DNA from: Betaproteobacteria bacterium
Lineage (GTDB): Bacteria; Pseudomonadota; Gammaproteobacteria; Burkholderiales; CAIKXV01
Length of the DNA stretch: 59,916 nt
Direction of reading: 5' to 3'
Assembly (NCBI GenBank): GCA_021298815.1
Contig: JAJTHE010000062.1
Coordinates: 1-59,916, forward strand
In this document: one piece after another, positions 20,397 through 29,052 of the stretch
How positions within the stretch are numbered: position 1 is the first letter of the stretch
Layout: every line of letters begins with the position of its first letter
Notes under the pieces: model-generated
What the model was told of the DNA's origin: nothing
Database searches by the model: none
Seen by the model: the letters and a program-made list of their open reading frames with translations, nothing else
Translations under genes and position numbers: made by a program

Positions 20397-21715
20397 TGGA
20401 CATGACCCTTGCCATACTGATGCTGCTGGCGTTCTTCGTGATGCTGATGATCGGCATCCCGGTCGCGGTGACGCTGGCGACCACCGGTTTCGTGTTCGGC
20501 CTGCTCGGCTTCGGCACCTCGCTGTTCAACCTGGTGCCCGCGCGCGTGTTCGGCGTGGTCGCCAACTACCAGTGGCTGGCGATCCCGCTGTTCGTCTTCA
20601 TGGGCGTGATGCTCGAGAAGTCGCGGCTGGCGGAAGACCTGCTCGACGTGGTCGGCCACCTTGCCGGCGGGCTGCGCGGCGGCATGGCGCTGGGCATCAT
20701 CGGCGTCGGCGTGCTGATGGGTGCGAGCACCGGCATCGTCGGCGCGACGGTGATCACGCTCGGCCTGCTCACCCTGCCGACGCTGCTGCGCAGGGGTTAC
20801 GACCCGGCGGTGTCGTGCGGGGCGATCTGTGCATCGGGCACGCTGGGCCAGATCATCCCGCCCAGCCTGATCCTGATCCTGCTGTCGGACATCATGCAGC
20901 TGTCGGTCGGCACGCTGTTCGCCGCCGCGGTGATGCCGGGCATGCTGCTGGCCGCGCTGTACTGCGTGTACATCGTGATCCTGGGCATGGTGAAGCCCGG
21001 CTCGATGCCGGCGGTGCCGCTGGCCGAGCGCCAGGCGCTGGCACGGCGCGACCTTTGGATCCGCTTCTTCAAGGTCGTCGTGCCGCCGCTGCTGCTGGTG
21101 CTGTCGGTGCTGGGGTCGATCATCGGCGGCATCGCCGCACCGACCGAGGCGGCCTCGATGGGTGCGGTGGGTGCGATCCTGGTCACGGCGATGGCGGGGC
21201 GGCTGACGCTGCCGATCCTGCGCGACGTGGCCCAGTCGACCATGCGCATCACCGCGATGGTGATGTTCATCCTGATCTGTGCCCAGGTGTTCGCGCTGGC
21301 GTTCCGCGGGCTGCACGGCGAGGACCTGATCCACAAGATGTTCGAATTCCTGCCGGGCGGCGTCGGCATGGACATCCTGTTCCTGATGGTGCTGATCTTC
21401 GTGCTCGGCTTCTTCCTCGAGTGGATCGAGATCAGCTACATCGCGGTGCCGCTGTTCCTGCCGGTATTCCTGGCGCAGGGGGTGGATCCCGTCTGGCTGG
21501 CGATGCTGATCTGCGTGAACCTGCAGACCTCGTTCCTCACGCCGCCGTTCGGATGGGCGCTGTTCTTCCTGCGCGGGGTGGCACCGCCCGAGGTGACCAC
21601 GCGCCACCTGTACCTGGGCGTGGTGCCGTTCATCGCGCTGCAGGTGTTCGCCATCTGGCTGGTCTACATGTATCCGCAGATCGCGACCTGGCTGCCGAAG
21701 GCGATCGGCTGGTAG
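20396..21715 (+). CDS. dctM: TRAP transporter large permease (DctM family)
   Basis: A 439-residue polytopic membrane protein with about 12 hydrophobic segments. It has the DctM features GIPVAVTLATTGFVFG, GASTGIVGATVITLGLL, CASGTLGQIIPPSLILILL and the C-terminal QTSFLTPPFGWALFFLRG. It is the sodium-coupled transport subunit that works with dctP and dctQ. The ATG shares its A with the stop codon of dctQ (TGATG), so translation is coupled. It ends just before an array of 12-bp palindromes that separates it from the convergent ubiD-like gene. Confidence 0.93.
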   Translation: MDMTLAILMLLAFFVMLMIGIPVAVTLATTGFVFGLLGFGTSLFNLVPARVFGVVANYQWLAIPLFVFMGVMLEKSRLAEDLLDVVGHLAGGLRGGMALGIIGVGVLMGASTGIVGATVITLGLLTLPTLLRRGYDPAVSCGAICASGTLGQIIPPSLILILLSDIMQLSVGTLFAAAVMPGMLLAALYCVYIVILGMVKPGSMPAVPLAERQALARRDLWIRFFKVVVPPLLLVLSVLGSIIGGIAAPTEAASMGAVGAILVTAMAGRLTLPILRDVAQSTMRITAMVMFILICAQVFALAFRGLHGEDLIHKMFEFLPGGVGMDILFLMVLIFVLGFFLEWIEISYIAVPLFLPVFLAQGVDPVWLAMLICVNLQTSFLTPPFGWALFFLRGVAPPEVTTRHLYLGVVPFIALQVFAIWLVYMYPQIATWLPKAIGW

Positions 21716-21719
21716 ACCC

Positions 21720-21770
21720 GACCCTGGGGTCTGACCCCGGGGTCGGACCCCAGGGTCGGACCCCAGGGTC
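21720..21770. repeat. Four 12-bp palindromic GACCCC/GGGGTC units in a 13-bp array
   Basis: Units GACCCTGGGGTC (21720-21731), GACCCCGGGGTC (21733-21744), GACCCCAGGGTC (21746-21757) and GACCCCAGGGTC (21759-21770) are spaced by one base each. Unit 1 is the exact reverse complement of units 3 and 4, so strong hairpins can form on either strand. It lies exactly between the convergent dctM and ubiD-like genes, where it may end both transcripts. GGGGTC/GACCCC arrays recur in intergenic DNA of some betaproteobacteria, as far as I recall. Confidence 0.75.
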
Positions 21771-21779
21771 AGGCTCCGG

Positions 21780-23213
21780 TCAGAAGCCCTTCGGCAGCAC
21801 GTTCCCGAACTTCTCGCGGATGCGCGCATCGAGCCCCGGGCTCGAGCGCGCGACCGCCGGGAAGGTGTCGCGCTTGATCCACGGCCGGCAGGCATCGATC
21901 ACCATGCGCGAGTTGAGCACCGGCTGGTCTTCCGGATAGGACATCGGATCCAGCCGCGTGCTCCAGCAGCCCTTCAGGATCTCGACGTCCTCACGCGGAT
22001 CGACCCGGGTGCACATCGCCCACACCACCTCGTCCATGTTTGCCGGGTTGATGTCGTCGTCGACCACGACCACGTAGCGGTTGCAGTAGGCGGCGGCATG
22101 CACCTGGCCCGCCACCAGCCCGACCTGCTTCGAATGGCCGGGATACATCTGCTTCACCGACACGGTGAGCCAGTAGCGGCCGCCACCCGCCTCGTGCGAC
22201 CAGACGCCGGTGACGCCCGGGATGCCGGCGCCCTCGAGCTGGCGCCAGACCGCGCCCGCGCGGAAATGGCCGCGGTAGTAGCTGTCGTCGTTCGGCGGCA
22301 CCGCCGGCACCACGCCGAGCAGCACCGGGTCGTTGCGGTGGAGCATCGACTCGACGCGGATCACTGGCTGTGGCGACTTGCCGCTGCAGTAGTAGCCGGT
22401 CCACTCGCCGAGCGGACCTTCATCGATCCTGTCCCCCGGCGACACGAAGCCTTCGTAGGCGATCTCGGCATGCGCCGGGATCGGCAGCCCGGTGATCGGG
22501 CCCTCGATCACCTGCACCGGCTCGCCGATCAGCGCACCCGCTGCCTCGTACTCGTTCTTGCCGTAGGGAATCTCGAGGCCGGCGACCATGAACAGCGCCG
22601 GATGCACGCCGACCACCACCGCGATCGGGCAGCGCTCGCCGCGCGCGAAGTACTTCTGCATCAGCAGGTCGCCGTGCTTGCCCTTCGAGCACATCACGGT
22701 GGCGATGGCCTTGTCGAACACCTGGCCCCGGTACGCGCCGTAGTTGATCCAGCCCGAGTCCGGGTCCTTCATGATCACCATGCAGCCGGTGCCGATGTAC
22801 GGGCCGCCATCGTCCTCGTGCCACTTCGGCGTCGGGATCTTCAGCAGGTCGATGTCCTTGCCGTAGAGCACGTTCTCGAGCAGCTTGCCGGTCTTCACCA
22901 CTTCCGGCTTGTGGGTGTTCGCGCCGCCGATGTAGTTGCGCCAGTAGCGCACCAGGTCCATCTCGGTGGAATCGTCGGGCAGGCCGAGCGTCATCGCGAT
23001 GCGGCGCACCGAGGTCAGCACGTTGGCCAGCACGCGGTAGCCGCGCGGGTAGCCGGGCACGTCGTCGAACAGCAGCGCCTGGCGGCCCATCTTGCGCTGG
23101 TAGATGTCGACGATGCCGCCGATCTCTTCCATGCGTTCGGCGCCGCTCACGTGCTGCAGCTCGCCCGCGGCTTCCATGCGCGCGAGCCAGCTTCGCAGGT
23201 CCTGATTCTCCAT
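21780..23213 (-). CDS. UbiD-family decarboxylase A
   Basis: The 477-residue protein is a UbiD-type prenylated-FMN-dependent (de)carboxylase. The catalytic glutamate motif is DEGPLGEWTGYY and the cofactor-binding arginine lies in NYGAYRGQVFDK. The family acts on aromatic or alpha,beta-unsaturated carboxylic acids. The ATG at 23213 was chosen because an AGGAG lies 8 nt upstream on the minus strand; the ATG two codons earlier is only 2 nt from it. It is divergent from a second UbiD-like gene, to which it is clearly related, and convergent with dctM. UbiX, the prenyl-FMN synthase that such enzymes need, is not in the window. Not the ubiquinone-pathway UbiD by context. Confidence 0.85.
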   Translation of the reverse strand: MENQDLRSWLARMEAAGELQHVSGAERMEEIGGIVDIYQRKMGRQALLFDDVPGYPRGYRVLANVLTSVRRIAMTLGLPDDSTEMDLVRYWRNYIGGANTHKPEVVKTGKLLENVLYGKDIDLLKIPTPKWHEDDGGPYIGTGCMVIMKDPDSGWINYGAYRGQVFDKAIATVMCSKGKHGDLLMQKYFARGERCPIAVVVGVHPALFMVAGLEIPYGKNEYEAAGALIGEPVQVIEGPITGLPIPAHAEIAYEGFVSPGDRIDEGPLGEWTGYYCSGKSPQPVIRVESMLHRNDPVLLGVVPAVPPNDDSYYRGHFRAGAVWRQLEGAGIPGVTGVWSHEAGGGRYWLTVSVKQMYPGHSKQVGLVAGQVHAAAYCNRYVVVVDDDINPANMDEVVWAMCTRVDPREDVEILKGCWSTRLDPMSYPEDQPVLNSRMVIDACRPWIKRDTFPAVARSSPGLDARIREKFGNVLPKGF

Positions 23214-23325
23214 CGACATCTCTCCTGGTCGGTACAGTGCCGGCATCGGCCGGTCCGGGCCATCGGCAACAGCGTCGAGCATAGCGCCGGACGGCACCCT
23301 GCGGCACGTTGCGGCACCCTCGACC

Positions 23326-23345
23326 TTCTGTTACTTTTGTGAGAA
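23326..23345. promoter_or_regulatory. Possible operator between the divergent ubiD-like genes
   Basis: TTCT (23326-23329) and AGAA (23342-23345) form an interrupted palindrome across an AT-richer stretch (GTTACTTTTGTG) in the 179-nt divergent gap. This spacing could suit a LysR-type or other dimeric regulator. No -10/-35 pair could be assigned with confidence, and no LysR-type gene is in the window, so this is a weak call. Confidence 0.3.
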
Positions 23346-23392
23346 CGGTATCAGAAATTAGACACCCCTCCCAGCACACCCCGGAGCGCGCG

Positions 23393-24859
23393 ATGACCAA
23401 GTCCACCCTCGATGAAACCGTCAGCTACCGCGGGTTGCGCGAATGGCTCGAACACACCGAGCGCTTCGGCGAGCTGATGAAGATCGACGGTGCCCACTGG
23501 GACACCGAGATGGGTGCGATCACCCACATGATGACCGAGAAGAGCCGCGGCCAGGCCCCGGCGCTGCTGTTCGACAACATCCCGGGCTATCCGGCCGGCT
23601 TCCGCACGCTGTACGGCCAGTTCTCGTCGATCAAGCGGGTCGCGCTGACCCTCGGCCTGCCGCTCGAGCATGCGCGCAAGGTCGACATCGTCAAGGCCTA
23701 CCACGAGCGCATCCGCACGCTGAAGCCGCTGCCGCCGAAGATCGTCGAGACCGGCCCGATCCTCGAGAACGTGATCACCGGCGACGCCTGCGACGTGCTG
23801 ATGTTCCCGGTGCCGCGCCACCACGAGGCGGACAAGGCGCGCTTCATCGGCACCGCCGACGGCGTGATCACGCTCGACCCGGACGAGGGCTGGTACAACG
23901 TCGGCGCCTACCGCAGCCAGGTCTACGACGGCAAGACCATCGGCTGCCAGATCACCGAAGGCAAGCACGGCCGCATCCACCGCGACAAGTACTTCGAGCG
24001 TGGCCAGTCGATGAAGGTCGTGATCCTCTGCGGCCAGGACCCGCTGCTGTTCATGCTGTCCGCCAGCCCGCTGCCCGACGGCATCAGCGAGATCGACTTC
24101 ATGGGCGGCCTGCGCGGCGAGCCGGTCGAGTGCGTGCGCGGTCCGTTCACCGGCTTCCCGATCCCGGCCGACTGCGAGATCGCGATCGAGGGCGAGATGG
24201 TGCCCGGCCAGGTGCTGCCGGAAGGCCCGTTCGGCGAATGGATGGGCTACTACTCCGACGACTCGGTGCCGCGCCCTTACGTGAACGTGAAGACGATCCT
24301 GCACCGGAACAACCCGATCCTCTGCTGCGCGCCGCAGCACAAGCCGGTCGACGAGACCGGCCTGCTCAAGGGCATCGCCGGCGCGGCCGAAGTCTGGCGC
24401 GCGCTCGATGCCTGCGGCATCCCGGACGTGCTCGGCGTCTGGAACCACGAGGCCGGCCCGGCCACGCGCTTCACCGTGGTGCAGATCATCCAGCGCTATC
24501 CCGGCCACTCGCGCAATGCGCTGCACATCGCCGCGAACTGCCAGGGCGGTGCCTATGCGGGCAAGTGGACGGTGGTGGTCGACGAGGACATCGATGCCGG
24601 CGACCTCGACCAGGTGCTGTGGGCGATGAGCACCCGCTTCGACCCGATGACCGACATCGACCTGATCCAGAAGGCCTGGGCATCCAAGCGCGATCCGCTG
24701 TGGCTGCCGGGCAACTTCAACAACCGCATCCTGGTCGACGCCTGCATCCCGTACGACATGAAGCTGAAGAAGACCTTCCCGACGGTGGTCGACGTCAGCC
24801 CCGAGCTGCGCGCGAAGATCAAGGCGAAGTGGACCAACCTGCAGTTCCCGGGCTTCTGA
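23393..24859 (+). CDS. UbiD-family decarboxylase B
   Basis: The 488-residue product is a second UbiD-type decarboxylase, with catalytic-site sequence PEGPFGEWMGYYSDD and the arginine region NVGAYRSQVYDG. N-terminal part YRGLREWLEHTERFGELMKID and the later GVWNHEAGPATRFTVVQI block align with the divergent copy, so the two are paralogues but not recent duplicates. Start at 23393 is supported by CGGAG at 23381-23385; the longer frame from 23309 would extend into the control region. A Bug receptor gene follows 61 nt later on the same strand and may supply its substrate. Substrate unknown. Confidence 0.85.
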   Translation: MTKSTLDETVSYRGLREWLEHTERFGELMKIDGAHWDTEMGAITHMMTEKSRGQAPALLFDNIPGYPAGFRTLYGQFSSIKRVALTLGLPLEHARKVDIVKAYHERIRTLKPLPPKIVETGPILENVITGDACDVLMFPVPRHHEADKARFIGTADGVITLDPDEGWYNVGAYRSQVYDGKTIGCQITEGKHGRIHRDKYFERGQSMKVVILCGQDPLLFMLSASPLPDGISEIDFMGGLRGEPVECVRGPFTGFPIPADCEIAIEGEMVPGQVLPEGPFGEWMGYYSDDSVPRPYVNVKTILHRNNPILCCAPQHKPVDETGLLKGIAGAAEVWRALDACGIPDVLGVWNHEAGPATRFTVVQIIQRYPGHSRNALHIAANCQGGAYAGKWTVVVDEDIDAGDLDQVLWAMSTRFDPMTDIDLIQKAWASKRDPLWLPGNFNNRILVDACIPYDMKLKKTFPTVVDVSPELRAKIKAKWTNLQFPGF

Positions 24860-24920
24860 CCCGCCGCCCGGGGGCACCCGGGGGCCTGGCTGTTCACCGT
24901 GATCGGGAGGGTGTTGAATC

Positions 24921-25925
24921 GTGCGTGCATCCGTGCTGTCGATATCGTCGCTGCGGGTTTCCCTCCCGGTCGTCCTTGCCGCAGGGCTTGCGATGCCCGT
25001 GCAGGCGCAGCAGGCGGGCGCGGGCGGATGGCCCTCGCGCCCGGTGCGCATCGTGGTGCCGTTCGGTCCCGGTGGCAGCGCCGACCTGGTCGCGCGCATC
25101 CTCGGCCAGCGCCTGACCGAGTCGCTCGGCCAGCCGGTGATCGTCGAGAACCGGCCCGGGGCGGGCGCGATGCTCGGCAACGAGCTGGTGGCGAAGTCGC
25201 CGCCCGATGGCTACACCCTGACCATCGGCACCCTGGGTCCGTTCGCGGTGAACCAGAGCCTGTTCCGCAAGGTGCCCTACGACAGCCAGCGCGATTTCGC
25301 GCCGATCACCCTCACCGGTGCGTCATCGCACGTGCTGGTGGTGCATCCGTCGATGCCGGTGAAGTCGATGGCCGAACTGATCGCACTGGCCAGGCAGCGG
25401 CCGGGCCAGCTGACCTTCGCGTCCAGCGGCATCGGCAACGCCACGCACCTCACCGGCGAGCTGTTCAAGTCGATGGCGGGTGTCGACGTGGTGCACGTGC
25501 CGTACAAGGGTGGCGGCGCCGCCGTCGCCGATCTGATCGGCGGCCATGTCGGCTTCTCGTTCGCCAGCATGCCGTCCGCCATGCCCCACGTGCGCGCCGG
25601 CAAGCTGCGTGCGCTGGCGGTGGCGCCGGGGCAGCGGGTGTCGACGGCACCGGAACTGCCCACGGTCGCCGAGTCGGGACTGCCCGGCTTCGCCTCGGAG
25701 GACTGGCAGGGTGTGCTCGCGCCGGCGAAGACGCCGCAGGACATCGTGATGCGGCTCAACGCCGAGATCCACAAGGTGCTGGGCGCGGCCGACCTGCGCG
25801 AGAAGCTCGATGCGCAGGGATTCCAGGTGCGCCTGTCCACGCCGCAGCAGTTCGCCGACCTGATCCGCACCGAGTCGGCGAAGTGGGCGAAGATCGTCAA
25901 GGAAGCGAACATCCGCATCGACTGA
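24921..25925 (+). CDS. Bug-family periplasmic substrate-binding protein 2
   Basis: The 334-residue receptor starts at a GTG (24921) behind a GGGAGG at 24905-24910. The signal peptide ends near MPVQAQ (residue 29). Bug features: PSRPVRIVVPFGPGGSADL, VENRPGAGAMLGNELVAK, HVPYKGGGAAVADLIGG and a C-terminal SAKWAKIVKEANIRID. It follows UbiD-like gene B by 61 nt on the same strand, which suggests that the two are cotranscribed and that the ligand is a carboxylate acted on by that decarboxylase. This is inference from position. The next gene is convergent. Confidence 0.88.
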   Translation: MRASVLSISSLRVSLPVVLAAGLAMPVQAQQAGAGGWPSRPVRIVVPFGPGGSADLVARILGQRLTESLGQPVIVENRPGAGAMLGNELVAKSPPDGYTLTIGTLGPFAVNQSLFRKVPYDSQRDFAPITLTGASSHVLVVHPSMPVKSMAELIALARQRPGQLTFASSGIGNATHLTGELFKSMAGVDVVHVPYKGGGAAVADLIGGHVGFSFASMPSAMPHVRAGKLRALAVAPGQRVSTAPELPTVAESGLPGFASEDWQGVLAPAKTPQDIVMRLNAEIHKVLGAADLREKLDAQGFQVRLSTPQQFADLIRTESAKWAKIVKEANIRID

Positions 25926-25964
25926 CCTGCCGGCGCGCCGCCCGCGCGCACCGGGACGGGCCGC

Positions 25965-26954
25965 CTACTCGGCGCTGATCTTCGCCTTCTTCACCACCGT
26001 CGCGTACTTCGCGGTATCGGCCTTCAGGAAGGCGGTGAACTCCGCCTGCGACATCACCTGCACGTCGATCGCCTGCTTGGCCAGCGTGTCGCGGAACTCG
26101 GGGATCGCCACCACCCGGCGCACTTCCGCGCGCAGGCGCTCGGCCGCGTCGCGCGCGGTCTTCGCCGGGGCCATCAGCGTGTACCAGGACGGCACCTCGA
26201 CGTTGAAGATGCCCTGCTCGTTCAGCGTGGGCACGTCGGGCGCCAGCGGCGAACGCTTCGGGCTGGTGACGGCCAGTGCGGTTACCCGGCCGGCACGTGC
26301 CAGCGGCAGCGCGGCGGTGATCGACGAGAACAGCAGTTGCGCCTCGCCGGCCAGCACCGCGGCTGCGGCAGGTCCGGCGCCCTTGTACGGGATGTGCACC
26401 AGGTCGGTGCCGGTCACCATCTTGAACAGTTCGCCCGACAGGTGCAGGTTGGCCCCGGCCCCGCTCGATGCGTAGTTGAGGCGGCCCGGGTTGGCCTTCG
26501 CATGGGCGACGAGGTCCTTCACCGTCTTCACCGGCACCGACGGATGGGCGATCAGCAGGTGGTAGGACGAGGCGAAGAAGTCCAGGCTGATGAAGTCGCG
26601 CACCGGATCGTAGTTGACCTTCTGCATCGCCGGCGAAATGGACAGCGGTCCGATGAAGCCGAGCAGCAGCGTGTAGCCGTCCGGCTGCGCCCGTGCCGCC
26701 AGTTCGGTCGCCAGCAGCCCGCCACCGCCGGCGCGGTTGTCGACCAGCACCGGCTGGCCGAGCCCTTCGGACAGCCGCTGCGCCAGGGTGCGCGCGATGA
26801 AGTCGTTGCCGCCACCCGGCGCGAACGGCACCAGGAAGCGCAGCGCGCGCGACGGGAATGCGCCGTCGGACGGCGCCTGGGCAAGCGCCGGTGCCGCGCC
26901 CGTCGCAAGGGGTGCAAGCGTGGCGAAGGTGGCGAGCAGGATGGCAGTCTTCAT
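25965..26954 (-). CDS. Bug-family periplasmic substrate-binding protein 3
   Basis: A 329-residue receptor on the minus strand with a signal peptide MKTAILLATFATLAPLATGA and cleavage near ALAQA. Ligand-loop motifs are PSRALRFLVPFAPGGGNDF, VDNRAGGGGLLATELAAR and HIPYKGAGPAAAAVLAGE. The start at 26954 was taken because the leader is complete from there; the upstream 147 codons of the open frame show no family similarity. It is convergent with Bug 2 (39 nt apart) and divergent from the XRE-type regulator gene, which may control it. Confidence 0.87.
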   Translation of the reverse strand: MKTAILLATFATLAPLATGAAPALAQAPSDGAFPSRALRFLVPFAPGGGNDFIARTLAQRLSEGLGQPVLVDNRAGGGGLLATELAARAQPDGYTLLLGFIGPLSISPAMQKVNYDPVRDFISLDFFASSYHLLIAHPSVPVKTVKDLVAHAKANPGRLNYASSGAGANLHLSGELFKMVTGTDLVHIPYKGAGPAAAAVLAGEAQLLFSSITAALPLARAGRVTALAVTSPKRSPLAPDVPTLNEQGIFNVEVPSWYTLMAPAKTARDAAERLRAEVRRVVAIPEFRDTLAKQAIDVQVMSQAEFTAFLKADTAKYATVVKKAKISAE

Positions 26955-27114
26955 GCAGGGTCCTTGGCAGGGCAGCGACGGAATCCGGTTGGGCGGCAGT
27001 GGCACGCAGGCGATAACAGTACCGCATCGTGGCGCTGGCAGTGGCCGGTGTCCCCGGCTTCCCCGGCTCCCCGATCGAGTACCATCGCCACGGTCTGCAA
27101 CGGTGTCACGTCCC

Positions 27115-27996
27115 ATGGCGATTCGATTCGACGATATCGGAAACCGGCTGCGCGCGTTCCGCCTCGGGTCCGGATTGTCCGCCGACGAGATCGCCCGCAG
27201 GCTCGACATCTCGCGCGCGGCGCTGTACCGGTTCGAGAAGGGCGAACTCGCCAAGATCGAGACGCTCGGGCGCCTGTCGGAACTGCTCGGCGTGTCGGTG
27301 CCGACGCTGCTCGGCGTCGGGGTGGAGTACATCGCCTCCGCGGTCGCGTATTTCGAGCGCCTGCGCCAGAACGAGGAGACGGCGGAGCAGATCATCGTGC
27401 TGGCCGGCCCGATCTCCTACCTGCTGGCGTCGGACGCGTTCGACGCGACGCTCGCACAGGTGCTCACCGAGAGCATCCCCGCCGACCTGCCGGCGCGCGA
27501 TCGCGCGATCGCCGAGGTGGGCGAGATCATGGCCATCCTGCAGGCGCGCAAGGCGCAATACCAGCGCCGGCAGCCGGCGGTGGTGAACCTGATCTCGGCG
27601 AGCGAGATCGAGCGCTTCCTGCACAACGGGCTGGTCGGTCGCCTCGACCTCGACGAGGCGGTGCGCGCCGAGCGACGCGCGCAGGCCGTGCGCGAGGTGA
27701 CCCGGTTCGCGAAGCTCACGGAAGAGCAGCCGATCGGCATCCAGATCGGCATCGTGCCCGATACGCTGCCGCATGCGAGCTTCCAGATCCTGCGCCAGCC
27801 CGACCGGCAGGTGCTGGTGCTGTCGCCGTTCCGCCTCGGCGAGCAGCCGAACGTGCGCATCGGGGTGGCGATGATCACCTCGGCGCCCGAGGCGCTGGCG
27901 CTGCACCAGAAGGCGGCCGAGGAGATGTGGAGCCGCGCGCTGAAGGGCGCGGCGGCGGCGAAGTTCCTGCGCGGGCTGCTCGCCAGGTACCGCTGA
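27115..27996 (+). CDS. XRE-family transcriptional regulator with C-terminal effector domain
   Basis: The 293-residue protein has an N-terminal XRE/Cro helix-turn-helix (about residues 6-62; IGNRLRAFRLGSGLSADEIA, RRLDISRAALYRFEKGELAKI), then a roughly 220-residue C-terminal region with no motif I can name. This C-terminal part looks like a ligand-sensing domain by size. Its ATG is at 27115; the upstream open frame to 26737 has no supporting features. It is divergent from Bug receptor 3 and lies ahead of the pyrK-like operon, so it may regulate either. Autoregulation cannot be judged. Confidence 0.75.
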   Translation: MAIRFDDIGNRLRAFRLGSGLSADEIARRLDISRAALYRFEKGELAKIETLGRLSELLGVSVPTLLGVGVEYIASAVAYFERLRQNEETAEQIIVLAGPISYLLASDAFDATLAQVLTESIPADLPARDRAIAEVGEIMAILQARKAQYQRRQPAVVNLISASEIERFLHNGLVGRLDLDEAVRAERRAQAVREVTRFAKLTEEQPIGIQIGIVPDTLPHASFQILRQPDRQVLVLSPFRLGEQPNVRIGVAMITSAPEALALHQKAAEEMWSRALKGAAAAKFLRGLLARYR

Positions 27997-28015
27997 GGCA
28001 GCCGCCTGCATCGCT

Positions 28016-28051
28016 GCCGGTCCCAGCGCCGGTCCCAGCGCCGGTCCCACC
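28016..28051 (+). repeat. Three tandem copies of a 12-bp unit after the XRE gene
   Basis: GCCGGTCCCAGC occurs at 28016-28027 and 28028-28039, and with one altered end (CC) at 28040-28051. The array is non-coding and starts 20 nt after the XRE stop codon. Each unit can pair poorly with itself; no function is evident. It is distinct from the GACCCC-type array at 21720. Confidence 0.7.
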
Positions 28052-28074
28052 GCCGACAGCGTCTCTTTTTTTGG

Positions 28075-28089
28075 AAAAGCCTTGCTTTT
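28075..28089 (+). terminator. Weak AT hairpin, possible terminator
   Basis: AAAAGC (28075-28080) pairs with GCTTTT (28084-28089) around a CTT loop, and an extra T follows. The stem is short and mostly A-T, so a terminator for the XRE gene is possible but weak. It overlaps the -35 element of the promoter proposed at 28082, and the two readings may be alternatives. Confidence 0.3.
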
Positions 28090-28110
28090 TGGACATCCGG
28101 CTCGTCTAAT
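28082..28110 (+). promoter_or_regulatory. Candidate promoter of the pyrK-like operon
   Basis: TTGCTT (28082-28087) is separated by 17 bases from TCTAAT (28105-28110), which differs from TATAAT at one position. A T/A-rich tract (TCTCTTTTTTTGGAAAA) lies just upstream and could act as an UP element. The first gene starts 75 nt later at 28186 behind an AGGAGG. Confidence 0.45.
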
Positions 28111-28185
28111 TCAGGGTCCGCGAGAAACCGTCTCTGACCCGCATTTCGATCTGCGCTCACCCACCTCGCCCCAGGAGGACAGTCG

Positions 28186-29052
28186 ATGTCACAAGGTATG
28201 TTTGCCACCGCCGCCGTGAAGGTGGGCGAGCCCGGGACCGGCCATTCGCCGCCGCAGTGCCCGGCCGAGGAGTCGATCGTGCCGGTGGTCGCGCACGAGT
28301 GGGTGAACGAGGAATACAAGCACCTGGTGGTGAAGGCGACGCCGAAGGCGCTGGCCGCCCAGCCCGGCCAGTTCTTCCACCTCCTGTGCCCGTCGCCCGA
28401 CGAGGGTGAGCTGTGGTTCCGCCGGCCGCAGTCGGTGTACCGGATCCAGCGCTCCAGCGGCCGCCTCGAGTTCCTCTACAAGGTCGTGGGCCGCGGCACC
28501 AAGGGCCTGGCCACGCTCAAGCCGGGCGACGAGCTGAACATGGTCGGCCCGCTCGGGGTCGGCTTCCACCTGAAGCCCGAGTGGAAGAACATCGTCGTGC
28601 TCGGCCGTGGCGTGGGCCTGGCGACGATGGCGCCGATCTCCCAGTTCGCCGGCGAGATGGGCGTGCGCGTGACCGCCATCCTGTCGGCGCGCAGCCCCGA
28701 CCTCGCGCTCGCCGCCGACCTGTTCGAGAGCGTCGGCAGCGTGGTGAAGGTGCTCGACACCGACGGCACCAGCGACATCGGCAACGTCGAGAAGATCCTG
28801 CGCCAGCTGATCGCCGAGAAGCGCGCCGATGCCTTCTTCACCTGCGGCTCGAACCGGCTGATGCAGCTGATGAAGAAGCTGGGTCGCGAGTTCGACATCC
28901 CCGGCCAGATGGCGATGGAGCAGATCATGGCCTGCGGCCTCGGCCCCTGCTACATCTGCGTGCGTACCTTCGAGCGCAACGGCCAGAAGGAGATGCGCCG
29001 CGTCTGCGTCGAAGGCCCGGTGTTCGACCTGCAGGAGTGCCTGGGATGGTAG
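28186..29052 (+). CDS. PyrK-like iron-sulfur flavoprotein (electron-transfer subunit)
   Basis: The 288-residue protein matches the electron-transfer subunit of class 1B dihydroorotate dehydrogenase: a ferredoxin-reductase-type FAD domain (FRRPQSVYRI at about 85-94), an NAD-binding part, and a C-terminal [2Fe-2S] site with four cysteines, CGLGPCYIC (C-x4-C-x2-C) and a later RVCVEGPVFD. It would pass electrons between NAD(H) and the catalytic flavoprotein encoded next. About 30 N-terminal residues before the family core are unusual. An AGGAGG at 28173-28178 sets the start. The ATG of the next gene overlaps its end. See the next entry for doubts over the substrate. Confidence 0.8.
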   Translation: MSQGMFATAAVKVGEPGTGHSPPQCPAEESIVPVVAHEWVNEEYKHLVVKATPKALAAQPGQFFHLLCPSPDEGELWFRRPQSVYRIQRSSGRLEFLYKVVGRGTKGLATLKPGDELNMVGPLGVGFHLKPEWKNIVVLGRGVGLATMAPISQFAGEMGVRVTAILSARSPDLALAADLFESVGSVVKVLDTDGTSDIGNVEKILRQLIAEKRADAFFTCGSNRLMQLMKKLGREFDIPGQMAMEQIMACGLGPCYICVRTFERNGQKEMRRVCVEGPVFDLQECLGW

